From Corythucha ciliata (Eukaryota; Arthropoda; Insecta; Hemiptera; Tingidae): a DNA stretch of 64,000 nucleotides. The notes below the pieces were generated by a model, which was not told where the DNA came from, did no database searches, and saw only the letters and a list, made by a program, of their open reading frames with translations. Position 1 is the first letter of the stretch. Each line of letters starts with the position of its first letter. Both the position numbers and the translations under genes were made by a program. This document shows, piece by piece, positions 1-12,850 of this stretch. The stretch covers positions 43,428,751 through 43,492,750 of the forward strand of contig CM075942.1 in NCBI GenBank assembly GCA_038030265.1, given 5' to 3'.

Positions 1-2870
1 GTATCCTTCCAAGACTGAATTTAACAACGAGAGCTCTTTATCCATAAACGACCTCTGGTCACTCATTGAGTTGTGTAAAGCGTAAAACTGCTTCGTTTCC
101 CGATGTGTAGCCGCAACTATACTTGAAATACACAAAAATGTTACGAGTCGATACATTTTTAAAAACTAAACCTCCAAACCTTGATTGTATAGCTCTAAAA
201 ATCTACGCTGATACTGTGAAAGTTCGGCTCTTGAAGGAACTTCATCGATAGCTCGTAGTAATTTTGTCTCCGACCGAGATAGTTGAGCAACGTTTATTCG
301 GGCCTCACTCGCACTTTTGTTCAACTGTTTTATTTCTTCGTCGATTTCATTTTCGTCCACTGACTTTTCCTCGAATTCCCTGGGAAATGGGTTATCCCAT
401 TGGTTAAGCTCGAGCAGTTGTTGACATATCAAACATTTTACTTGATTGATGACAGCCATCGATGTTTCTCCTCCTTGCAACTTTCTTTAAACTGTCTTTC
501 TTGCTCTTGTAGTGACTCTACGAGAAGCAGACTTTCTTGTAGCTGTTTCAATTTTCTGAAAAAGAGAATCATCGTAAAAATATACACTCATGAAAAACCC
601 TCATTTTACTCACTTTTTGTCCTCATCGGAGAGGTTAGTCTCCCTGGACTTTATAAAGTTTGACTTATCCCGTAGACTTTTTAATTCTACCTGTTTGTGA
701 GATATTTCATTTCGAACTCTCTCTATTTCTCTACTTAGAGACTGTTCTTTCCTTGTTAAACGCTTGATTTCGTCTTCATCATCCGGCTGGAAACCCTCAG
801 TATGAGCATCATTCTGTTTGACGTGTTTCTTGTTAACTAACCTCAAATACGGAAATTAAATTCGAATAGTTTTCCGAAGCTTCGACAATTTCCGAACATT
901 TCATTTCAACCAAAGAAGACACCGTTTTAGTAGCCAGTTTGACCTGTTCACGATGGAAAGAAAGTAAGCAAAATTAGATTTCCTGTGGTGACGATAAAAT
1001 CGGAAAACACTCACATCACTACTTGTTGCCATCATGCTTTTAGCTAGCTCTTTCATTTTGGCCTGGGATGATAACACAAACAACAAAAGCCTCACACACA
1101 AAGAAAAAAAATCTAAGAATACTGCCAATTTCGATTAGCCTAATAAATAGCAGGACTTCTTTCGTAAACAATAAAGCGCAATAAACGGCATAATGTACCT
1201 ACTCCAGTAAACCACGGATTTACTGAGGAAAAACCTACAGAAGAGGGTTACTCATTGGATCTATACAATTCTTGTGATGCTGCATCATTTCAACTCACAA
1301 AAGAGTACAGTTTGAAAAATTCAAAGTTTGGAATTTCTTGAGATCGTCGCTTACAGCTAGAGGCCAAAGAGTTAAAAAGAGAAAATTGTCTTCTTTTTGC
1401 AGTAATCACTTTTGCCTTCGTCGCCATCCAATGTCATTAAAAGTAATTTTCACTCTGTATTATTTAGCACTATAAAACAACTATGGGATTATTCGCTTAG
1501 CTCAAGAATCAATCAATCTCACGTAAGAATATTATTTCCTACTTATTTCCTCTTACTTCTGTTTACTTTTTCAACGAAATTGTCTTATCACCCACCGACG
1601 GTGAAGAAGTGCAAGGTCGTATATCTCCACTTTAGCTTATTTGGACACAGACACCCCCCCCCCCCAAATGCGGCTAGAAACGTCTTCAAATTATATTAAA
1701 AGGAAAGAAACTGAAAAAAACCAACGAATTTGGTGGTTTGGGTGGTGAAGCCGCACTCTGGCTAAGTTGAAATTATGATACGGCAGCCCAAAAATCTCAC
1801 AGTTCCACTTTGCGTAATTCTCATATAGTTTTGTCCGCCAGAAACACCGTTTTTTGAACTGGGGTCACAGGACTAACAATTTCGTATCATTACCTCGTCA
1901 ACAGTTTGGAACTTATCGTCCGAAGCGTCAATTTTATCGTTCTGAAAGCGGAAAAATCGTGGAATTGAGCCAATCGAACAATAGTAACCACACGTCGGAC
2001 CTGTTGAATCGGAGCGTGACCATACTCGAAGAGCGTGCTTTGAACCCTGGAGTAAATGTCGTTCGAGCTTGTTCGATTGTTATGCGGGACTCGTTTGTAC
2101 ATTCGATTCGGGGCATATTTATTCTGAACAACTGAAATATTCGGCAAAGCCCTTTGTATGAAATGCTCGTTCGGTTTTTCATGGGGAAAACAATATGATT
2201 TGTTGAATTGATGAACAGCATACTGCCGCAAGTAGTCTCCTCGAGCAGCTCTATTTTCCAACGATTTCTTAACGAGCCACTAGAACATCCGGAAATTGAC
2301 GTAGTAATACCACATCGCTAAACAAACCCCTAATTTACCTGAACGACAGGTTGAATATGAATGAAGTCCAAGCCTTGGATTTGATGAGGTTCTATACTAT
2401 GCGGACACTTCATTTTAGGTAGCACCGACACTATTTTCTCCGTCAGAGCACTGAGAACAAAGTGTAAAGTAAAAAATACTTTTGGGTAACGGACACTATA
2501 ATGGCATGGGAGCACGAACATTTTTTGGCCAATGGTGGAATTTTCCTGAAAGAGCAAATCAACATCTAGATCCATTTGACACACGTCGATGCACCAAGAC
2601 ATACCACCGACCACTTTGTCAAACTCTGAAATTCCTTTGATTTTTGCTCTGAAGTAGCCAGCGCCTATTAGCAGGCCGATGATTTCATCGTATTTCACTT
2701 TTTGCGTCTCGTCTTCCCGGCTCTCTGCCTGAAACGGTTTAGAGCCACAGATGAACACGCTCGTTAATTACGTTCAAATAACTCACAATAACGAGCTTTC
2801 CCTCGGCGTTGACGATTGTCTGCAAGTGTTTTTGCCCACCTTTGGGCTTCAATGCTTCCTTAAAAGCCAT
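1..2870 (-). CDS. CCDC93: CCDC93, CCC-complex coiled-coil protein (C-terminus off window)
   Basis: CCDC93 is a subunit of the COMMD/CCDC22/CCDC93 (CCC) complex, which works with WASH and Retriever in endosomal recycling. Exons on the minus strand that keep one frame: 2787..2870, 2520..2728, 2339..2450, 1894..2279, 1299..1356, 1015..1062, 842..943, 614..813, 442..555, 180..379 and <1..116, about 543 residues. The N-terminal domain has the family hallmarks [24 protein letters not shown] and [14 protein letters not shown], then [11 protein letters not shown] and a [11 protein letters not shown] segment. The later exons are charged coiled coil, with [18 protein letters not shown] matching the vertebrate C-terminal region. 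Start is the ATG at 2870, leading an exon with donor GTGAGT. All introns are GT-AG. The 58-nt exon at 1299..1356 is supported only by splice sites and phase. About 90 residues should lie left of position 1. Confidence 0.92.
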
Positions 2871-3093
2871 TCTTCGAATCAAAAGTAAAAAAACTACGTC
2901 CTTTTACTGGTAAATGGAATACGGATGCACTGAATGAAATGAACTGACAAGCTTATCACGTATCAGTCAGAAGAGACGGGCAAGAGATAAACACGCGTGG
3001 CCCAAGCCCGCGAAAAGGACGATAGTGAGCACTCGTTTTGGAAGCATTACCAAGCCGTGCATTAAACGGAACAATTTTGGTGTATTTCCGATA

Positions 3094-4557
3094 AGGGTGG
3101 AAGGGGATAAGTGTGGCAAAAATTTTTGGGTGATAGTAGGCCTCATTTGCGACCGAAATCGCCATATACACCATGGTCCGAAAATCAATACCATTCGAGA
3201 TATGATTTTTCGAACGATTTGTAAGGCTTACATAATTATTATTAACTAACAGCGAGAAACACGCATGCAATTTGAATTTTTGCAACTTTTGGTGATGGAT
3301 TCGGAAATAGCACACTATGTTCTGTCAGGATTAGCCATTTTCGATTGACGTTAACTATTTTATGTGCCCTTAAATGCGGCTCAAAGTCGTGCAAATCGGG
3401 GAATTATTTTTTTTCAAAAAAAGTCAGTCCCCGTTTGTTCACAGTAAATCTGAGTGTACGGACAACCCGTGATTCAGAAAAACATCTTCAAAGTGTCCTT
3501 TACAAAAATAGTCATAAGCTTAGTTGTTTGGTGATTTTTCGTCAGAAATGACGATTTCTTAGAAAAAATGATGATTTTTCTCTTCAAATCGCTTGTTTTG
3601 ACCTGAAAAATTAGAATAAGTTTTGTGATTTTAACGTGATAAAAAGCACTAAAACCTTATCCAAAGCTATACGTTGAATCGAAATGATTATGCCCGCCTA
3701 CCAAAGTGACAAAAAATGTCGCTCCGGCAGCTGGGGTGTCGGTTAGAGTACATTTCACGAAATACGAATTTCGTTAATTTAACTTAATTTGCGATCATTC
3801 AGCAAGAATGGCTATAAAAATGTAAAGTAACAAGTGAAATGTTAATTAATGCCGAATAATAGCTAAATAACTAAGAACGTCGAAACTTGTAGTAGTGTAA
3901 TGCACTTAACCCGACAGCCAGCGGCCGGAGAGACATTTTTTGATACTTTGGTAGGCGCACACATTGAATTCCACTCCAAGGATAGCTTTGGATGTGGTTT
4001 TATACCGTTTTAGCGTGTTTAAATCACAATGATTGATCGAATTTTTCAGGTCAAAACAATCGATTTTGAAGGGAAAAAACATTATTTTTTCTAAAAAATG
4101 GTCATTTCTGACGAAAACTCGCCAATCTAAGAAAACGCTCATCAGTATTATTGTAAAGGACACTTTGAAGATGTTTTTCTGAACCACGGGTTGTCCGTAC
4201 TCTTAGATTTACTGTGGACAAAGGGGGGCTGACTTTTTTTGGAAAAAATTAATTCCCCGATTTGCACGACTTTGAACCGCATTTAAGGGCACATAAAATA
4301 GTTAACGTCTATCGAAAATGGCCAATCCAGACAGAAAATAGTGTGCTCTTTCCGAATTCATCACCAAAATTGAAAAAATTGAAATTGAATGCGAGTTTCT
4401 CGCAGTTAGTTCAAAAAAATTACGTAAGCCTTAAAAATCGTTAGAAAAATCATATCTCGAAGGGTTTTGATTTTCGGACCATATACGGTGATTTCGGTCG
4501 CAAAAGAGGTCTACTTTCACCCAAATTTTTTTGTCACACTTATCCACTTCCACCCTG
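3094..4557. mobile_element. Fold-back element, CAGGGTG family, copy A1
   Basis: The two ends are inverted copies. The left reads AGGGTGGAAGGGGATAAGTG and the right is its complement ending CCACCCTG, with TA on both sides (3092..3093 and 4558..4559). Arms of about 600 bp run inward and pair imperfectly, leaving an AT-rich centre near 3760..3900. No credible coding sequence is present. TA flanks and the CAGGGTG end fit a non-autonomous Tc1/mariner-type element. It is homologous to 36977..38429 and 54477..55894. Confidence 0.8.
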
Positions 4558-4559
4558 TA

Positions 4560-5368
4560 TTTCTCGATATCCAAAGAAGAAAAATCGAAAACCAAACAGG
4601 TTCAGCAGGATCAAGAGGTTTAGGTCGGTTGACCACTGGAAGCGTTTTCGAGCGATGCTACAACGCGCGTACATCCCCAAGTGGCGAAAAGACTAGTTCG
4701 GCGAGCCAACTACCAAAGCCGTCATTGTGAACCAAAATCGCGTAACAAATTGCGTGTGTGCGAAATTGGATTTTCAGCAACCAAAATCCGTGAAATTGGG
4801 TTTTTAGCGAACGAAGCGAAACCACCTCTCGTATCTCTTGAATTTGAGCTGAAGTGCGCTTGAGATAATCCGGAATAAATTGAAGATTTCGTACGTACGC
4901 ACTCATTTCATTCTGCATCAGGCGCGTCTTTTTGTTACGACAGATGCATTCCAAATTAGAATCAATTTATTATTGCAAAAATAACACAAACTAACATTTC
5001 CCCGGACTCTAACGCAACAAGATGAAGAAAAAAACAATTGCTTTCGCAACATCGTTCACCGGAACGAAAGCTCCCATAATCAGTCAACGGTAAAGCTATT
5101 CACAAGAGGGTTTCGGTATGTTCGGAGTAACGCAATAATTGACCGTTAATCGCTTGAACATGCGGGTATAGTTCGATTTCGAAGGTAGAAAATAATCTTG
5201 GTTTGACTTTTCAAGTTAACTCTTCATCGCGGGGCTCGAGAAGATGCACCTAAACTTTAGCAACATTTCGCCAATTGCCCTAATAATAATGAATTTACTG
5301 AAGATAAAAATATGGTACCAAGAATATCACAATTCGATAAAAGAAAACTGCAGGACCAGCGAAACAAT
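4560..5368. other. Intergenic, 3' side of RAB21
   Basis: No gene seen. A short imperfect inverted pair lies at about 4730..4830 (ACCAAAATC and related words). The stretch nearest 5369 is probably RAB21 3' UTR. Confidence 0.5.
4966..4971 (-). terminator. Possible RAB21 polyadenylation signal
   Basis: TTTATT on the plus strand reads AATAAA on the minus strand, about 400 nt downstream of the RAB21 stop codon. Position and hexamer are the only support. Confidence 0.25.
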
Positions 5369-6771
5369 TCACGAGCCGGAGCAGCAGAATCGCGACTGTT
5401 GCTGTGACAATGATTCATCTTCATCGTCGATGATGACTGTATTTCGACTCCGCATTGAATTACTTCGACTCAAACTCTGTGCTTCAGCAAGCAACTCGGT
5501 CTCTTCGGCACGTTTCAACATCCGCTCGGACAAATCTAGGAACATCTCTTCGATTCCCATGTTCCGCTTTGCTGATGTTGAGAAGTGAACCGCACCGACT
5601 GACTTAGCGTACCTATTAAACAATGAAAAGGAAGTGAATGTTGATAGCGCATGGGAAGAGTAATGGGTAAATACTTACTCTTCGGCTATATCTATAGGAA
5701 CATTACGATCTTCTTCGAGGTCGACCTTATTTCCAGCGATTATCAAGCAAATGTCACTTCCAAGCATCTTTCGCAGCTCCTTTACCCAGTTTTTAACCTA
5801 AAAATGCAACAGATGAAACGATGGTTAACTGTGTTGTACGTCAAGCAACGAAAATCACCCTTTCCCCTCTCTAGGCATATTCAATGCATATAGTTTTCTG
5901 AACTTAAAATTTGCAGATAAACGTAATTCACATCGATACACATTTTAATCGTAGATTCGTGGACTAAAGGTCAATAAAGACTATTCGGACGTGACGTGGG
6001 AATAAGCTTGTCCACCGTGTGATATAAAAGTCCAAGGTTTGGAGATTTGCTGTGGTTGGAGGTTGAACCTTGGCTGCCGTAGGTCCTTGAATGCGGTAGA
6101 ACCATGGCTATGGTGGGACCATGGTTGTGGTTGAACCTTAGCTGTGGTTAGACCTTGGATGTCATGGACCATGGCTGTGGTTTGGTCACTGCTGTGATTG
6201 AACATGGGTGTCCAGGAATTGCAGGAGCACATAAAATTGCAGGTGTCAACCACATAGATTTGCAACCATGAAGTGTGTCAACCGTGGAGAACAGCGTGTT
6301 AGACAGACCCGAGACCTGACGCATTCTAGAGATTCAAGCTACGAAAGCCCATATGAATATAGTCGAACTATGCAACTACACGTTACCTTTTGAAAAGAGC
6401 TTTCATCTGTGATATCATACACGAGTACGGCTCCATTTGACCCTCTGTAATAAATCGGTCCCATCGCGTGGAATCTTTCCTGTCCCGCAGTGTCCCATAC
6501 AGATACGTTAACCCGTTGACCACCAATATTCAGCTTCTTCGTCAGATGTGTCGCCTATAATAAAGCCGATTTCGCTAGGATTAGATTTACTCGTGATTCG
6601 AGACGACCCAGAAAAACCACCTGCCTTGAGTGTTTGAACGTGGGCATCGTTGAATTTGTCCTCTACGTACCTCAGGACCAGGCTCGTTTTTCCCACTTTG
6701 CCTTCGCCCAGTAGAACGACTTTGAAATTTCTCACTCTGGACGAGACGGCACCGCCGTTAGCCGCGGCCAT
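5369..6771 (-). CDS. RAB21: RAB21 small GTPase, complete, four exons
   Basis: Endosomal Rab GTPase involved in integrin and early-endosome traffic. Exons (minus): 6625..6771, 6387..6554, 5679..5797 and 5369..5612, giving 225 residues, the same length as I recall for human RAB21. Motifs in order: P-loop GEGKVGKTS, effector region with KFNDAHVQTLKATHLTKK, WDTAGQERFHAMGPIYYRG (switch II), NKVD (G4), STSAK (G5) and a C-terminal CC before the last three residues for prenylation. Start is the ATG at 6771; a 19-residue stretch precedes the G domain. Joining exon 1 to exon 2 without disrupting the family alignment requires ending exon 1 at AAG before GCAGGT, so intron 1 is probably GC-AG; introns 2 and 3 are GT-AG. 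P-loop residue K replaces the C that I recall in vertebrate RAB21. Confidence 0.96.
6040..6200. repeat. Degenerate minisatellite in RAB21 intron 2
   Basis: Imperfect tandem units of roughly 12-25 bp built on CCATGG(C/T)TGTGGTTG and GGTTGAACCTTGG lie between exons 2 and 3 of RAB21. Units vary in length, so no single period holds. Confidence 0.6.
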
Positions 6772-9117
6772 CCTTCCTATAATTTACCAACTAAGGGGCT
6801 GCGTTTCCTAATCTGGACATCATATTCTCGCGGAACATTACAAGAACATGCTCATTTAAAGTGAAGGGCTTTACATTATCGTTTTGTGACCTTCGTTAAG
6901 CTACAGCTGTTCGGTTAGCCGCAGAACGTTAAACTATTAAAATATATGTGCTGTTATGTAATGTAATGCTCGATCAGGTACTGTTTACCAGAGAATTGGC
7001 GATGGAATCATTTACATGACAAGATTGACGACAAAAACAATTTTTGCATAATCTTGTCAAGCTGGTCAGGCTGTCAATCTTGGTGGGCGCTCCTCAAGAT
7101 GCAAGTTAAATGAAAGGGAAGACTCTTCAAATTCGTTTCATGGCTACAAAATCATTGACTGATGAGATTGAATTTCAACGAAAATATTAAACTATCTAAT
7201 TTACAAACAAAGTTGGCAATACATATTTTTGTGGCGTGAAAGTTTGAAACGCTCACACTTTATCGCTGCTTTGAGCGCCCCCCAGTGGCAGAGTCTTAAA
7301 ACCCCGGGAAAACCGTGTGCGAATGCGAAATTGGCCGGCAGATAGGCGAGCTCTCAAGACCGATGAGGTAATACAAATTATACTATTTGAGATACAAAAT
7401 TATGCCCGTAACGTTCCGGTGCGAGAGTTCTTTCAGTCTTTTAGCTTCTGCGTTACGACAGAGAATCTTACAACGATTCAGTTAATTGAGTCCAACGGAT
7501 TGGCACCATGAGTGACGGAACAATAATTATGATATGAGCTTTCAATGGTCTTCGTCTTCCCTCGGTAAACGAATGAGCCCCCAATTTTCAGACAGCCACC
7601 AGAGGCACAGCCATAGATATAGCGAACGGAACTCGTAAAATAAGCGATTGCGGCTTACGAGCACTATCCATCCAAAAGCTCACCGGCTCATGCGGATTGC
7701 TATTTTGCTACCCCGAAGCCGAAGCTTTCTATTTGAAAATGTGATAGTAATTCATCCATGCGCGGTGAGGGCGGACGGTTTCGGGGTTCCCACCTCTCCA
7801 CCGCACCGCCCAACCAGCAGCTTCTCTAGCCTCCTGTCATATTTCTCGGGTCTCGTTCTCTCCAACCCTCCCTTCCATCTTCCAGCAAGTAAACGCGGCC
7901 GTTTCCAAGCACAAAACAGGACCTTGTTCATTTTTCGAGCTCGTTTCACAGTCATAATTTGTGTTAATAAAATTTGATTTATTCACAACGCTCTCTTTGG
8001 CGTCGAATCGCACTAAGTCAATCAATAATCTAGCCGGTTTTCTTTGTAAATTCACGGAAAACAGTCGGTACGGAAATTTGAATTCAAAGTCGGTTCTCTC
8101 AACTTGTCTCCTTGAAGTAAACCTTCTGCCCTTCTTGTCGGCACAGTCCTCGACCGCTCGGCGTCCTTCTTCCTCTTCAACTTTTCGCGCTTCGCAAAGG
8201 TATGTTCATGAAAAGTCATGTTTTTTTAATTTTGTTATTTTCAATTTCATTGATCCGGCTATCAATTGTGGCTAACCGTGAACGCCGATTTGATAGCGTT
8301 ATGTAATTTGAAGCTTCTTAACCTGGGGCTGCTTTAGTTTTCGCTGTATGCATGTAGTTTTTCCCTCAAAGTTTTGAAATAATTTGTTACCAATTGTCGA
8401 CATTTCCACCTTTTCCAAGCTCTTAAAAGATGACTTGTCTTCAATTGCCAAACAAATTTCGAAATCATTTTCTTTGCCGTAACCCACGACGAGCCTTGAG
8501 ACAGACCGTCAACGTTGTGTCCAATTTTTTCGTAAAATCATATTTCATTACTTCTTGAAGTTTGATGGTATTTACAAGGCCGAGTGCTTCGTATCTTTTC
8601 ACTTATTTCTTCAATAAGAAGGCGGCCAATGCTCATCATTTTTATCACCCGATAGCACAAGATTGTAAGCGGTACAAGCATTGTCCCTTACCTTGAACAA
8701 TCAAATTTCTCGACCAAAATAACTTGATGGATATTAAATAATAAAGGGTCCGCAAAAATGACACTCATAGTCATTTGTTAAAGTTCAGATTGGATGTCCT
8801 CGATGTCAATGTGAAATTGAAATTTGGTTCGATTGCGTTCCAAGTGACCCTGACTCCAAAAAAGTTGTTGCTATTTTCTGTATTCTTTTTCCTTGTGTTA
8901 TGATTATTCATTTCTTCAAGGGAAATCTCTGCCTCGATTAACGGCCGCATTATGTATGATTATGATTTGTTGAATAATCCTGGAGTGTAGTGGGGGAGAG
9001 GACGATCCTGACATTGAAATGTACATCCATGTGTTTATAATCTGATCGTTTTTCTTCTGGACTTTTTTCCTTGATTAAAATCACGGTTCCCTCCTGAAGT
9101 TTTAAATGAAGATTTTA
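6772..9117. other. Intergenic, no gene recognised
   Basis: The first few hundred bases should hold the RAB21 promoter and 5' UTR, but no TATA box or initiator is convincing. Further right the short open frames have no recognisable domain and no splice pattern. No long inverted repeat was seen. Confidence 0.5.
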
Positions 9118-10530
9118 CCTATAGTTCAGTCAATTGGGGCTCTGGAAAGCCTGTTTCAGGACAAACGTATGGAAGTTTTTTTCTCGACGGATTTATATGT
9201 TTTGGGGGGTGCTGAATCCGAATCTAACTTTACCAACAAAAAATCGGTCGGCTTCACGTGGAAAATCTCACAAAACCTCGAAATGTTTCCACTTTTTGCA
9301 CTCAATCGCTTATATCTCTGAACTATGGACTTTTCGATGATGACGCTCCTTAGCGTAAATTACATTTGTGACAAGTTCAGCCTAATTACAGCTCCGTACG
9401 ACCAATAGTTCCTGAGATATGAACCCTCAAAAATTGACGAGTGCGTAGGAACTCAGTTTCTCGTTCGAAGTATCGTGAGAGTCTGGGTGCGTGTGCACAC
9501 GAAGCGAGTCATTTTAAGACTCCCAGACGATTTGAGTTTCCTGGTAGGATAGGTAGTACCGAATTTATTCATTATTTTTTGACACAGTCTCATATTTTTC
9601 AGTACAACTGAAAAATCGCTCCTTCCATCCAGCTGTATTTAGGTTAGTTTTGGTGACAAACCCTAAAAGAGCACACTTTTTTAAATTATGAAACGCTCGC
9701 GTCCAACGGAAGAAATTTTCATAAGCCTTCTCAAAGCAGATTGGAAGTTGCGTGAAATAGTGCCCAGTTTCGGCTAAACGTTCTTCAGATGGTTGCGTTT
9801 GTAATTCCCCTCTACCATTTTTCATTATGTATCCTTGATTTCGACAAAAACCGGTTCGTCATAGAAAAAGTTAGGCATACCTATTAAATTTTGCATAGTT
9901 GTTCAAGTGGCTTCCGCTATACCATGCGATTGAAGAAAAACGCGAATGGGAACTTGTTTTGAATTTTTTGTGGTCTTCTAACTAAGCCTAAAAGAACGAT
10001 TAGTCTACACCGATGGTTTCAGAAATATTCAAGCAATTCGAACAAAAGTGCTCTCAAATCCAAATTCAAGCTCGTGCAGTGCCAACACCCGACGTGGAAT
10101 CTTCAGGAATTTCTTGTGAAATGGAAGCTGGTGTATCTGAAAGAGATTGCACCAAACATTTATCCGTTTTTGCCAGCTTCAGGCTCCAGCCAATTTTCCG
10201 TCAGCGGCAGAGAAGGGTCAATTTTTGACGGGTCATGTCTCAGGAGCTATTAGTCGTACGGAGATATAATTGGGCTTAAATTGTCACAAATTTAGTCTAT
10301 TTCAAAAGTGCAAAGGAGCTCCATCATCGAAAAGTACATAGCTCCAGAGATATAAACGATTGAGTAGAAATTCAGAAAATTTCCAGTTTTTTTGCGATTT
10401 TCGACGTGAAGCGGACCGATTTTTTGTTGGCAAAGTAAAGATTCGGATTCAGCGCCCCAAGAAACATATAAATCCGTTGACAAAACTACTTCTATACGTT
10501 TGTCCCGGATTCCCATTGACTACTATCTGG
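9118..10530. mobile_element. Fold-back element with GGGGTGCTGAATCCGAATC motif
   Basis: The left arm at about 9118..9440 and the right arm at about 10205..10530 are inverted copies. Both carry GGACAAACGTAT, GGGGTGCTGAATCCGAATCT (reverse form on the right), CGCTTATATCTCTGAACTATG and GTCGTACGGAG-type words. The outer ends pair as TAGTTCAGTCAATTGGGG with a diverged complement. The centre shows no conserved protein. TSD not resolved. Confidence 0.65.
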
Positions 10531-11129
10531 ATATGAAAATCATGAAAATTCGAGTATGGTTTAGAGACTAATTTATCGCTCACCACCGTGAAGTGTTGCG
10601 GTGTCACCGTGTGAGGGTGGTGCGTTGGGTTACCTGGAGTATCTGGGCATGGGTTCCGGTCCGCCCCGAGAATTTCTCCCAACCAAAGAATCTCTCGCAC
10701 CTCTTTTTTCTCCTAATGTGAAAGGGGCATAACACTTGAAACCTAACATTCGCGAATCTCTCGCACCCTAAATCAGCCGAAGACTCAAGGCGTGAAACTG
10801 GAAGCCATCAGGGTGTGAATATAGACAGTCAAGCCATTTTATAGTGCGAGCGAGATAGCATGAGGAAGAATCGCACCAACTATCAGCGATGGGGATGGGG
10901 CAATCAGTTAGTAAGGTGGAGACTGCCCCATTTGAGGGGGGGGGGGACGAAAGGCCAGTTCTTAGATTTTAGAGCGCAAATATTCAATTAATCTTACCTA
11001 TCTATCCTAATAAATCAACTAGGTCTGGTGCGAATTGTAAGACCTACATAGAATGAGGTTCGGGGCGGAAATCTCTATGAGGCCCCTTAGCCTCTAAATG
11101 ATCAAGGAATATAATTATCATGCATACTA

Positions 11130-11262
11130 TTGTTAAACAACAATTTTTTCTCAATTTTAACAACGAAATAAGGTTTTTAACATTTTAACCTCGAAATGGC
11201 GATTTCTCTCAATTTTATCCACCAATTGCGGTTTTTATCAATTTTAGCATTGAATTATAATT
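11130..11262. repeat. Degenerate ~35-bp tandem repeat tract
   Basis: Successive units with the theme TTTCTCAATTTTA(A/G)C followed by GAAATGGCG or GAATTA; at least four units are visible. The same theme recurs at 24470, 36420 and 39540. The tract abuts the left end of the 11264 element. Confidence 0.55.
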
Positions 11263-11761
11263 TCAGGGTGTATACAGACCTGGAAAACCGGGAGAACCGG
11301 GAATTTTCTAAAACTGGACAAGTCAGGGAACTGTCAGAGAATTTCATGAATTTATAAGCAAAGTCAGGGGAAAATGGCAAAGCTATTTTTTTCACGAATG
11401 CTACCAACGGGAACTTGGAAGTAAAATGGAGTACAAAATTACTATTGTGGCCTATCTCACTCTCCTGTCAAGTTATGTTATGAGCGTTTTTTTCACAGAA
11501 AACGTACTTTTATACCAAAAATGTCGATTTCTTGGGTTGAATTGCACTTTTCTTCAAAAGTGATGGCAGTTTTGAAATCTACGGTATTCCGTTCCAATGG
11601 AATGAGACCAATTTCAATAATCAACATTGTCTAAAACGCGAAGAAACGTGGCGCTTTTGTCGCGCTGGTTCAATAAATAGCCGCCACTGCTCTCCGGATC
11701 GTTGGACCCCACGAAAACTTATACCTACTTTTTCTCTACTTTCCAATGGTTTACTCTAATG

Positions 11762-11900
11762 GCGTTTTCCATTTCCATAAAATTCTGCTCTGGAGGCGAG
11801 CATTTCCACCCATCTTCTCCGTTACCATATGATATATTTCAGAGAAGACGGGTGGAAATGCTCGGCTTCAGAGCTGAATTTTATGCAAATGGAAAACGCT
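11762..11900. mobile_element. Short hairpin element, GCGTTTTCCATTTGCA family, copy 1
   Basis: Terminal inverted repeat GCGTTTTCCATTT with its complement at 11888..11900, followed inward by AAAATTCTG and CATTTCCACCC, each with a complement on the other arm. A loop sits near TACCATATGATATATT. Family copies: 20178, 53818 and 54033, with a lone end at 60327. Confidence 0.7.
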
Positions 11901-12312
11901 AAAAATTTAATTTATCTCACTTCTTCTATGAGAAAATATAAACTGTTAAAAACGCTGAATTCCTGAGTACTGCCCTCGTGAGCATGAGTTTAAATTTACT
12001 CTTTGGACGGCTGTACCGGCAGGCAGACTGTCAGTAGACCAGATTACACCCGACTTCCTTGCCTTGATGTTTTTTATACCGGTCATGATATCAATCGGTT
12101 ATTAGCACACAATTTAGGATTTTTGTCCGTTTCATTTCATATTTTTTGCTCATGGAAGGAGTGGGATAGTATTGTGAATACACTGATGGAAATTAGATAA
12201 AAAAGAGGAGCTTGTGTTGGGTTCGACGATCCTCAGAGGCAGAGTTATGAATTTGTCCTTTTTCCCCATAAGTATAATTATGTATTTAGATAACGTAATG
12301 CAAGAATAAAGT

Positions 12313-12514
12313 TGTAGTCGAATGAGCCTACATTGTCAGTCTTTCCTTTTTGATGTGCGTCAAAACGAACCCGTTTCTGCTACTCGCCATCTTCAGCTGA
12401 AAACTGAGTTTCAGTTGTACTTCCATACGCTGAAGATGCCGAGTAGCCGAAACCGGTTCGTTTTTTACGCATCTCAACGAGGTAAGACTGACAATGTAGG
12501 CTCTTACGGCTACA
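12313..12514. mobile_element. Hairpin element, GAGCCTACATTGTC family, copy 1
   Basis: The left arm has TGTAGTCGAATGAGCCTACA and the right arm AATGTAGGCTCTTACGGCTA, its complement with a few changes. A second palindrome pair (CATCTTCAGC and GCTGAAGATG) lies within, and CGAAACCGGTTCG near the right of it. Sequence to the right (CCTCGTAGTTTAAGC, 12541 onward) is shared with the copy at 18266, so the true element is longer than its hairpin. Confidence 0.65.
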
Positions 12515-12721
12515 GCCTTATGAATGGATTACATATTAACCCTCGTAGTTTAAGCAATCTTACTAACAATACAAATTTGGGTAACCATGAAAAATATGCT
12601 AAGTCAGGGAATTTTGTTCTGCGGAAGCTGTAGACACCCTGTAATTTTTCTTTCTCTTTTATTTTGAATTACATACACCCTTTTCTCAATTGGGGCCTAA
12701 CTCGCCTCCAAAGACCAGGAC

Positions 12722-12850
12722 AGGGTTGCCACAGACCGGGAGAACCGGGAAAAGTTAAGGAATTTTATATTGGTCAGGGAAAACTGGGAAAAGTCACGGA
12801 ATTTCTTAATTTTGAAGCCAAAGTCAGGGAAAAGTGAATGTACAGCTTCT
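12722..12850. mobile_element. Fragment related to the left end of the 11264 element
   Basis: CAGGGTTGCCACAGACCGGG followed by GAACCGGGAAAAG and repeated GTCAGGGAAAA words resembles 11264 onward. No matching right end was found, so it is probably a truncated copy. Confidence 0.5.

Larger units (their letters stand above)
11264..12641. mobile_element. CAGGGTG-ended element with nested hairpins
   Basis: The left end CAGGGTGTATACAGACCTGG pairs with a right end reading AGCTGTAGACACCCTG. Just inside are words such as ACCGGGAGAACCGGGAATTT on the left and AAGTCAGGGAATTT on the right. Two unrelated hairpin elements (11762..11900 and 12313..12514) are inserted in it. The flanks are TT on the left and TA on the right, so the TSD is not exact. 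No intact gene. Confidence 0.65.
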
